A DNA stretch of 64,000 nt, taken from assembly GCF_003001935.1 (NCBI RefSeq), contig NZ_PVNG01000011.1, positions 186,001-250,000 on the forward strand. Direction: 5' to 3'. This document shows, piece by piece, positions 25,369 through 32,267 of the stretch. The notes under the pieces were generated by a model that was given only the letters and a program-made list of their open reading frames with translations, had not been told where the DNA came from and ran no database searches. Source of the stretch: Nonomuraea fuscirosea. GTDB lineage: Bacteria; Actinomycetota; Actinomycetes; Streptosporangiales; Streptosporangiaceae. The position numbers and the translations under genes were made by a program. Position 1 is the stretch's first letter. Each line of letters starts with the position of its first letter.

Positions 25369-25642
25369 CGGCGACCCCTACTGCCGGGTCTGCGGTCTTC
25401 TGCAAGCGACCCCGCCATGGGGCGACGACGGCAGGTCGCCCACGTGGGAGATCTGCGCCTGCTGCGGCACGGAGTTCGGCTATCAGGACGCGACGCCGGC
25501 GGGTGTCCTGCGGGCCAGGCAGGCGTGGACGGCCAAGGGCTACCCCTGGTTCCAGGAGTCGGAGCGGCCCCCCGGCTGGCGCGCGGAAGATCAGCTCGTC
25601 CACGCCCAGCTACTCCAGAACGACAGCGACTCAGGGCGCTGA
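25358..25642 (+). CDS. Cys-rich small protein, probable immunity protein
   Basis: 94 residues from ATG 25358, which lies inside the last codons of the toxin gene (11-base overlap), the classic arrangement of toxin and immunity genes. The sequence MPNNGDPYCRVCGLLQ and later WEICACCGTEFGYQD carries CxxC and CxCC, a likely zinc ribbon. RQAWTAKGYPWFQESERPPG has several conserved-looking Trp/Pro positions. It has no signal, so it is cytoplasmic, where it would bind the toxin domain. Its 3' end overlaps the convergent ATPase gene by 12 bases. Confidence 0.75.
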   Translation: MPNNGDPYCRVCGLLQATPPWGDDGRSPTWEICACCGTEFGYQDATPAGVLRARQAWTAKGYPWFQESERPPGWRAEDQLVHAQLLQNDSDSGR

Positions 25643-28600
25643 CAGCACCGCCAGCTGAACCAGCTCCACCTTCCTGGCGGTCCCCAGGTATCCCCGCCCC
25701 ACCGGCCCCGTGAAGAACTGGTCGGGTTCCAGGTTCACGCCGTGTTCGCGGGCGTTCACCCGGTTCGTGGGGGTCAGCAGGCAGCGGGTGCCGGAGCGGA
25801 GCATCTCCGTGACCTCGCCGGACAGCGAGCGCCGGTGCCCCTCCAGGAGCGGGGTCGCGTCCCCGGCCAGGACGAGCGCGCGCCGGCCCAGCTCGGACGG
25901 GGCCAGGATGTCCTGGAGCAGGGTGGGCAGGGTGTCGAAGCCCTGCTCGCGGGGCGTGATGGTGAGCTGGTCGAAGTCGTCCACGACGACCGCGTAGCGT
26001 TCGCCCGCGAAGGACTCGGCGGCCTCGCGCAGGTCGGCGTCGGTGAACGAGGTGCCGGTGAGCGTCCTGGCGCCGGGGAGGGCGTGGGCCAGAGGGGATC
26101 GGGGCGGTGCGAGGGCCAGGACGTGCACCCCGGCCCGGAGCAGGGTCGTCGCCAGGACCAGGGCCGCGTTGCTGCGGCCCGACCCGGGAGGCCCGGACAC
26201 CAGCACGAGGTGCGGGCCGAGGTCGAACAGATCCAGCGAGACAGGCGTGACGTCGGGGCCGCCGATCCCGACGGCCGCGCCGGGCAGCCGGTCCAGCGGG
26301 ACGTGCGCCGGCAGTGGCGGGAACGTCTTCACGGTAGGCGCGGGGTCGCGGCCGTGCCGGGGTCTGCCGGGCGGCGACGGAACGCGTTCCGGCGGCAGGC
26401 ACACCTGGACGTGCAGCCCCGAGGCCGCCTCGATGGCTCGCCCCGGCAGGACGGGCGGCGAGACCATCCCCGACGACAGGTACGACCGCCGCGTCTCCTC
26501 CCGCGCGAACGGCAGGAACAGCCGCCGCGAGAACAGGTCGGGCGTCTTGCCCCGCAGCATGTCGTGCCCGCCCGCGGCCACCGTGTGCACGCCCACCGGC
26601 GGCCCGCCGGCCACGATCGCGCGCAGCGTGGCCAGCAGCGGCGTCTCGAAGAAGTCGGGGCTGGCGCGGTCCTCGAAGCACTCCCACCCGTCGATCACGA
26701 ACACGATGACCGGCCCGGCCGGCTCACCCGGCGCCGCCTGGGCCAGCCGCCGCCGCTCCACCTCGCCCGCCAGCCAGGTCACCATGCGCCTGATCCGGTC
26801 GGGCTCGCCCGCCCCCGCGACGGCCCCGCAGTGCGGCAGGTCCGCGTACGCCGCCAGCCCGCCCGGCCGGTGCTCGACCACGTACAGCCAGACCTGCGCG
26901 GGCGAGGTGCGGGCGGCCAGGCTGGAGATCAGCGTCCGGCAGAACGTGGTGCGCCCCGACTGCGGCCCGCCCGCCACCATGAGCCGCTCGTTCCCGCGCA
27001 GGTCGAGCGCCATCGCGGGCTGCGCCTGGTTCGCCGGGTCGTCCGCGAGCCCGTACGGCACCCCGCCCGCCCCCTCGACGGCGCTGAGCGGCAGCGCGGC
27101 GGGCAGAGGCGGCAGCAGCGGCCGGAACGGTGGCTCGGTGGGCAGCTCACGGGCGGCGGCGAGCACCGCGGCGATGGCCAGGTCCTGATCGCTGCGGCCG
27201 GCCCGCGGCGCGCCGCCGGACGCGGGCCGCGGCAGCCCGAGCGCCGGCCACGGGGCGAGCCGCGCGGTGGCGGGGGCCGCGCCGGTGGGCGGCGGGTCGC
27301 CCAGATAGCCGGTCTGGAACAGCTGCGGAGTGCGCTGCTCCCCGCCCACCCGCATGATCATGCCCCGGCCGCGCAGCCGCGACGGGATCGTGGCCGCGTC
27401 GGGCACGCCGAGCACCTCGGTGCTGTCGGAGGGCTCGTTCTGCCGCAGCGTGATGCGCAGCGAGATGTTGTTCTTCAGCTCGGGCGAGAGCTTGCCCTGC
27501 AACGACTGCGTGGCCAGCACCAGGTGCATGCCGAGCGAGCGCCCCTTGGCCGCCACGTTCACCAGTTCGCGCAGGAAGTCGGGCGAGACCTCCAGGACCC
27601 GGGCGAACTCGTCGAACACCATGACCAGCCGGGGCAGCCGGCCGCCCGCGTTCCAGTAGACGTCGATCTCCCCGCCGTACCGGGCCAGGATCGCCTCGCG
27701 GCGGCGCACCTCCGCGCGTACGGAGGCCAGCACCCGCCGCGCCGCGCTCTCGTCGAACACGTCGGCCGCCGTGTCGCCGGTCGAGCGGATCAGCCCGACC
27801 ACGTGCGGGCAGTGCTCGAACGGCAGGAACGCGCTGCCGCCCTTGAAGTCGACCAGCACCAGGTTCAGCTCGTCCGGCCGGTTGGCCAGCAGCAGCGAGG
27901 TGACCAGCGTCTGCAGCAGGATGCTCTTGCCCGCGCCCGTCGCCCCGCCGAGCATCGTGTGCGGCCCGTCCGCGGCCAGGTCCACGGTCACGGGCCCGGA
28001 GCCGTCGGCGCCGACGCACACCCTGGTCGTCGGCCCAGGGTCGGCGGCCCAGCACCCCAGTACGGCCTCCGCGCCCGGAACGGGCAGGCCCAGGGCGTCC
28101 AGCAGGCGTACGGAGGCGGGGATGACGCTCTCGGCCCTGGCCAGCGTGAGCCGGTCGCGCATGGGCGCCACCGCGCGGGCGATGCGTTCGGCGGCCTGCT
28201 CCCCGAGGCTCTCCGGCTGTACCGACACCGGCAGGCCCTGGCGGCCCCGGGTGAGCAGCATGCCGGCGCCGTCCAGCTCGCAGACGCCGCGGCACTCGTT
28301 CAGGCTGCGCTGGTCGGCGCAGATCACGTACACGCCGACGGAGGGGCCTTCCCTGAGCACCTCCTTCATGCCGGGGATGTCGCGTAACGCGCGGGCTCCG
28401 TCGAGCACCACGACCACGTCCTCGGCGAAGCGGCGGTCTCTGACCTTGAGCCGCTCGGTGACCAGGTTCTTCAGCTCCTCGATCCGCTCCGTCCTGGTCT
28501 CGGGCGTGTTGCCGATCAGGCAGGGGACGGGGGCGTCCACGTTCAGGTGCGGCAGCCAGCGCGCCCAGGCCAGGTGCTCGCCTCCCGAGGCGGTGATGAG

Positions 28601-29827
28601 GACGAGACGCAGCTCGTCGGGGGCGCGCAGCGTGCCGAGCTGGATCAGCAGCCAGCGCAGCAGCGCGTCCACCGGCTCGGGCGGGCCGATCACCCCCAGC
28701 ACGCCGATCTCGCGCAGGTCCACCGTGACGGGCACCCCGCGCAGCGCCGGCTCGGCGAAGCCCGGCCACGGCTCGCCGTCGAACGCGATCGTGGCCGGTT
28801 CGTCGGCCACTCCGACGCGCAGCGTCAGGCCGTCGGGAGAGTCGGCGTTGCGCGGCCACAGCCCAGGACCCTCGTGGGTGGCGGCGAACGTCAGGTCCAC
28901 CTCGTCGGGCGCGACGACGTGCCGCAGCCACTGCTCACGCACCACGTGCTGCCGCATCCGCTCGACGGTCTCGTGTCTGCGCTGGTCGAACTCGCGTTCT
29001 TTCTTCCTGCGCTGCCGTCCTTCGACCCACTGGGTGGCGAAGAACGTGATCGGCGTCAGAATTCCGAAAAGGAGAAAATACGGGCTTTTCAACAAGATGG
29101 CCATCGCGACCGCGATGGGCAGCGGAAGAAGCGAAGAAAGAAGCGCCACGGCGAAATTGCGCGGCGGCGTCTCGTTCCTGGGCAGGGCGACGCGGGCGCC
29201 GGGAACGGCGGGGGCGGGGGAGAAGGCCCGGTCGAAGTCGATGTGCCCGTCCCTGCTGGGGGTGGTGCGCAGTCGGGCGGACGGCAGCGGGGCCCAGCGC
29301 AGCCGGTCGTCGCCCACCTGGAGCACCCCGTCGGGCCGCAGCACGGCCGGGCCGCGCACCGGCAGCTCGTCCACCAGCGTGCCGTTGCGCGAGCCCAGGT
29401 CGACGACCGTGGCCTCGCCGGTCCACGACACGTCCAGCCGGGCGTGCCGCCGGGAGACCTTGTGGTCGCGCGGCAGGCTGATGTCGGTCCACTCGCGGCC
29501 GATCACGTGGCTGCCGGGGCTCAGCCAGACCACCTGGCCGGCGTCGGGCCCGGCGAACACCCGCACGGCCCCCGCCGCGGCGAGCGGGCGCCAGGGCTGC
29601 ACGCGCTCGGGCTCGCCGACGCTGATCGTGACGCCCGGCACCAGCGGGCTGTCCGCGACGGTGGAGTCGGGGTCGAGCTTGCCGCTGCCGACGTAGCACG
29701 GGCGGCCTTTGACGGGGAAGGGCAGGGCTCGCAGCAGGGAGCCGACGGTGGTCTCGGGCTCCGCCGTCACCTCGATGTCGGCGGCGGTGGAGGCCGCTGG
29801 ATCGCGGATCGTCAACCGAATGATCAT
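25631..29827 (-). CDS. eccC: FHA-domain EccC/EssC-like FtsK-SpoIIIE ATPase
   Basis: 1398 residues from ATG 29827, preceded by GGAGAGGGG. Residues 1-75 are ubiquitin/YukD-like in pattern. An FHA domain follows at about 85-185 (HVIGREWTDISLPRDHKVSR; DLGSRNGTLVDE). A membrane hairpin lies at about 225-265 (FAVALLSSLLPLPIAVAMAI). Three FtsK/SpoIIIE domains follow. The first has a full Walker A (GGATGAGKSILLQTL, about 625) and Walker B (LVMVFDEFARVLEV, about 739). The second (GGPQSGRTTFCRTL, about 955) and third (SGPPGSGRSNAALV, about 1212) have Arg for the P-loop Lys. The order FHA-TM-ATPase is that of EssC in Firmicute type VII systems rather than mycobacterial EccC. It is convergent with the toxin operon; no eccB, eccD, eccE or mycP is in the window. 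Confidence 0.9.
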   Translation of the reverse strand: MIIRLTIRDPAASTAADIEVTAEPETTVGSLLRALPFPVKGRPCYVGSGKLDPDSTVADSPLVPGVTISVGEPERVQPWRPLAAAGAVRVFAGPDAGQVVWLSPGSHVIGREWTDISLPRDHKVSRRHARLDVSWTGEATVVDLGSRNGTLVDELPVRGPAVLRPDGVLQVGDDRLRWAPLPSARLRTTPSRDGHIDFDRAFSPAPAVPGARVALPRNETPPRNFAVALLSSLLPLPIAVAMAILLKSPYFLLFGILTPITFFATQWVEGRQRRKKEREFDQRRHETVERMRQHVVREQWLRHVVAPDEVDLTFAATHEGPGLWPRNADSPDGLTLRVGVADEPATIAFDGEPWPGFAEPALRGVPVTVDLREIGVLGVIGPPEPVDALLRWLLIQLGTLRAPDELRLVLITASGGEHLAWARWLPHLNVDAPVPCLIGNTPETRTERIEELKNLVTERLKVRDRRFAEDVVVVLDGARALRDIPGMKEVLREGPSVGVYVICADQRSLNECRGVCELDGAGMLLTRGRQGLPVSVQPESLGEQAAERIARAVAPMRDRLTLARAESVIPASVRLLDALGLPVPGAEAVLGCWAADPGPTTRVCVGADGSGPVTVDLAADGPHTMLGGATGAGKSILLQTLVTSLLLANRPDELNLVLVDFKGGSAFLPFEHCPHVVGLIRSTGDTAADVFDESAARRVLASVRAEVRRREAILARYGGEIDVYWNAGGRLPRLVMVFDEFARVLEVSPDFLRELVNVAAKGRSLGMHLVLATQSLQGKLSPELKNNISLRITLRQNEPSDSTEVLGVPDAATIPSRLRGRGMIMRVGGEQRTPQLFQTGYLGDPPPTGAAPATARLAPWPALGLPRPASGGAPRAGRSDQDLAIAAVLAAARELPTEPPFRPLLPPLPAALPLSAVEGAGGVPYGLADDPANQAQPAMALDLRGNERLMVAGGPQSGRTTFCRTLISSLAARTSPAQVWLYVVEHRPGGLAAYADLPHCGAVAGAGEPDRIRRMVTWLAGEVERRRLAQAAPGEPAGPVIVFVIDGWECFEDRASPDFFETPLLATLRAIVAGGPPVGVHTVAAGGHDMLRGKTPDLFSRRLFLPFAREETRRSYLSSGMVSPPVLPGRAIEAASGLHVQVCLPPERVPSPPGRPRHGRDPAPTVKTFPPLPAHVPLDRLPGAAVGIGGPDVTPVSLDLFDLGPHLVLVSGPPGSGRSNAALVLATTLLRAGVHVLALAPPRSPLAHALPGARTLTGTSFTDADLREAAESFAGERYAVVVDDFDQLTITPREQGFDTLPTLLQDILAPSELGRRALVLAGDATPLLEGHRRSLSGEVTEMLRSGTRCLLTPTNRVNAREHGVNLEPDQFFTGPVGRGYLGTARKVELVQLAVLSAP

Positions 29828-30001
29828 GATCCCCTCTCCAGGGGACTGAAGCACGATTTAACGGATATTTCTATCGATGTGGCGAGACGGGCAAACTACC
29901 TGACCCGGAGGCTCGGCCGAGGCTAGAGTGTCAATTCTCAATATCAGCGGAGCGAGCGCGATATTTCATGATATCCGCCGCGCGAGGGAGCACGCCCCCA
30001 C

Positions 30002-30526
30002 GTGAATCACCGCGTAACCGACGAGGCCATGGTCCGAGCCCTCTATCGCGAATACGGCGCCCCCTTGATGGCCTTCGCCATCAGGCTGACGGGCGGCGAT
30101 CGGCGTTGGGCCGAGGACGTCGTTCAGGAGACCCTCGTCCGTGCCTGGCGCAACATCCACGATCTCCGTACGGACTCGGGCTCGTTGATGCCCTGGCTGG
30201 CCACCGTCGCCCGCCGCGTCGTCATCGACAACCGCCGCCGCTCCGGCTCGCGCCCCCTCGACACGGTCGAGGACATCTCCGACCGCGTCCAGCCCGTGGC
30301 GGCCGAGGACGAGCGGCTGCTGCGGGAGATCGTCGTGACCGACGCGATGATGTCGCTGTCCCCGGCCCACCGTCAGGTGCTCACAGAGACGTTCCTGCTG
30401 GACCGCACCGTCCAGGAGGCGGCGGAGACGATCGGCGTGCCCGTGGGCACGGTGAAGTCCCGCGTGTACTACGCGATGCGCGCGCTGCGCGTCGCGCTTG
30501 AGGAAAGGGGGGTGACGTTGCCGTGA
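30002..30526 (+). CDS. ECF sigma factor
   Basis: 174 residues. GTG 30002 is used; ATG 30029 is an alternative. Region 2 is seen in LYREYGAPLMAFAIRLTGG and AEDVVQETLVRAWRNIHDLR, region 4 in VQEAAETIGVPVGTVKSRVY. The following gene encodes a zf-HC2 anti-sigma factor, so activity is probably held by a membrane anti-sigma. It is related to the sigma factor at 47485 (both with the DVVQETLxRAWR and VGTVKSR/PGTVKSR blocks). Confidence 0.92.
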   Translation: MNHRVTDEAMVRALYREYGAPLMAFAIRLTGGDRRWAEDVVQETLVRAWRNIHDLRTDSGSLMPWLATVARRVVIDNRRRSGSRPLDTVEDISDRVQPVAAEDERLLREIVVTDAMMSLSPAHRQVLTETFLLDRTVQEAAETIGVPVGTVKSRVYYAMRALRVALEERGVTLP

Positions 30527-30560
30527 TCGGACAGCGTCACAGTAACAGGGGGGTGACGCC

Positions 30561-31256
30561 ATGACGGAGGTACACCACGAGGACGTGGCCGCGTACGCGC
30601 TCGGCCTGCTCAGTGACGACGAGCGGGCCGATTTCGAGCGCCATCTCGGCATGTGCCCGATCTGCGCCTCCGAGGTGGGGTCGTTCGCGGCGATGGGGGA
30701 GCTGATCAAGGGGGTGCACCCCGACGATCTGCTGCCGCATCCGCCGGACCAGCAGGTCGAGTCTCTTCTAGTACGCCGTGCGGCCGCCGAGCGCCGGCGC
30801 CGCCGGTTCCACCGGGGGTTCATGAGCGCCGCCGCGTGCCTCGTCGTCGCGGCCGGGATCTTCCTCGGCATCAGCTCCGTGACCAGCGGGCCCAACCCGG
30901 ACAGCATCCACAGTCCGGCCCGGGCCCTGCTCATGACCGGCCGCACCTACGCCGTCAACGATGCCTCCACCGGCGTCTCCGGGGTCGTCGGCGTGGAGGA
31001 CAAGGGATGGGGGACCCACGTCGCGCTGGAGCTCAAGGGCGTCAAGGGGCCGTTGCAGTGCCGGCTGATGGCGGTCGGCGACGACGGCCGCTCCGAGGTG
31101 GTGGCGAGCTGGGGCGTGCCGGACAAGGGGTACGGCGTGCCGGGGGCCGAGGATCCGCTGCTGCTGCACGGCGGCACCAGCCTGCCTCAGTCCGAGATCA
31201 ACCACTTCACGGTCCAGACCTTCGACGGCCGGATCCTGGCGTCGGTCGCGGTATGA
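30561..31256 (+). CDS. Membrane-anchored zf-HC2 anti-sigma factor
   Basis: 231 residues. The N-terminal zinc-binding anti-sigma domain has HLGMCPICASE (H-x3-C-x2-C, about 28-38) after EDVAAYALGLLSDDERADFE. One membrane helix lies at about 90-110 (GFMSAAACLVVAAGIFLGIS). The outer domain (about 120-231) is a beta-rich anti-sigma-K/RskA-like sensor. It would bind the sigma factor encoded 34 bases upstream and release it on an external signal. The gene's 3' end is duplicated downstream in 44-bp repeats. Confidence 0.9.
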   Translation: MTEVHHEDVAAYALGLLSDDERADFERHLGMCPICASEVGSFAAMGELIKGVHPDDLLPHPPDQQVESLLVRRAAAERRRRRFHRGFMSAAACLVVAAGIFLGISSVTSGPNPDSIHSPARALLMTGRTYAVNDASTGVSGVVGVEDKGWGTHVALELKGVKGPLQCRLMAVGDDGRSEVVASWGVPDKGYGVPGAEDPLLLHGGTSLPQSEINHFTVQTFDGRILASVAV

Positions 31257-31345
31257 CCCGCACGAGTTTCCGGGGAGGAGTGCCCACGGTCGCCGTATGA
31301 CCTGTACGAGTTCCGGAGGAGGCGTGCCCACGGTCGCCGTGTGAC
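31244..31345 (+). repeat. 44-bp tandem repeat echoing the end of the anti-sigma gene
   Basis: Unit 1 (31244-31287) holds the last codons and stop of the anti-sigma gene; unit 2 (31288-31331) repeats it with scattered changes; a third partial copy runs to 31345. Each begins GGTCGC(G/C)GTATGACC or similar and includes a GGAGGAG-like stretch. The last partial copy abuts the start of the PHP gene. Confidence 0.85.
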
Positions 31346-31358
31346 ACCATCGGGGGCG

Positions 31359-32207
31359 ATGCGCATAGACCTGCACAGCCACAGCAGCGCCTCCGACGGC
31401 ACCCAGCCCCCGTCCGACGTGGTCAGGCGGGCCCGCGAGCGGGGGCTCGACGTGCTCGCGCTGACCGACCACGACACCGTGGCCGGGCACGTGTCCGCCG
31501 CCGGCGCGCTGCCGGCCGGGCTGACGCTCGTGCCCGGCATGGAGCTGTCCTGCCGGCGCGGCGGCCGGAGCATCCACCTGCTCGCCTACCTGTTCGACCC
31601 GCGCGAGCCGGAGCTGCTCGCGGAGTGCGCGCGGATCAGGCGGGCCCGCGAGGAACGCGCCAGGCTCACCGTCGAGCGGCTGGTGGAGCTGGGCGTGTCG
31701 GTCACCTGGGAGCAGGTGGCCGAGCTGGCCGCGGGCGCCCCCGTCGGGCGGCCGCACATCGCCCGCGCCATGGTCGCCGCCGGGGCCGTGGCCGAGCCGG
31801 CGCTCGCGTTCACGCCGGAGTGGATCGGGGCGGGCGGGCGCGCCCACGTCTCCCGTTACGCCCTCGACCCCGGGCACGCGGTACGCCTGGTGCGCGCGGC
31901 CGGTGGCGTGCCCGTCCTGGCCCATCCGAAGGCGGAACGGCGCGGCGAGGCGGTGCCGGACGAGTGGATCGCCGAGCTGGCCGCGGCCGGGCTCTTCGGC
32001 GTCGAGGCCGACCACCTGGACCACGACGAGGCGGCCCGCCGTCACGTGCGCGGCCTGGCCGGCGAGCTCGGCCTGGCCGTGACCGGCTCTAGCGACGACC
32101 ACGGCGAGCTGACCGGGCACCGGCTGGGCTCGGAGACGACGGACCCCGAGGTCTACGAGCGCCTCGTCGCCACGGCGACGGGCGCGGCGCCGATCACCGG
32201 CGCCTGA
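31359..32207 (+). CDS. PHP domain phosphoesterase (RNase AM/YciV-like)
   Basis: 282 residues; ATG 31359 is chosen over an in-frame GTG at 31341 because MRIDLHSHSSASDG puts the first metal motif at the N terminus. Other PHP metal ligands are LALTDHDTVAG (about 37-47), PGMELSC, GVPVLAHPKAE (about 185-195) and SSDDHGELTGH near the end. The layout matches TrpH/YciV proteins, some of which are 5'-3' exoribonucleases and 3',5'-bisphosphate nucleotidases. Which activity is present here is not visible. Confidence 0.9.
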   Translation: MRIDLHSHSSASDGTQPPSDVVRRARERGLDVLALTDHDTVAGHVSAAGALPAGLTLVPGMELSCRRGGRSIHLLAYLFDPREPELLAECARIRRAREERARLTVERLVELGVSVTWEQVAELAAGAPVGRPHIARAMVAAGAVAEPALAFTPEWIGAGGRAHVSRYALDPGHAVRLVRAAGGVPVLAHPKAERRGEAVPDEWIAELAAAGLFGVEADHLDHDEAARRHVRGLAGELGLAVTGSSDDHGELTGHRLGSETTDPEVYERLVATATGAAPITGA

Positions 32208-32267
32208 CGATCACCCGGTACCCGGCGATCACCGCCGTCCGACGGCCCCGCCACCGCCCGCTTCGGG

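Noticed and set aside
25742..28387. 881-codon open frame antisense to the EccC/EssC-like ATPase
   Set aside because: Low-complexity Arg/Pro/Gln translation, a usual shadow in very GC-rich genes.
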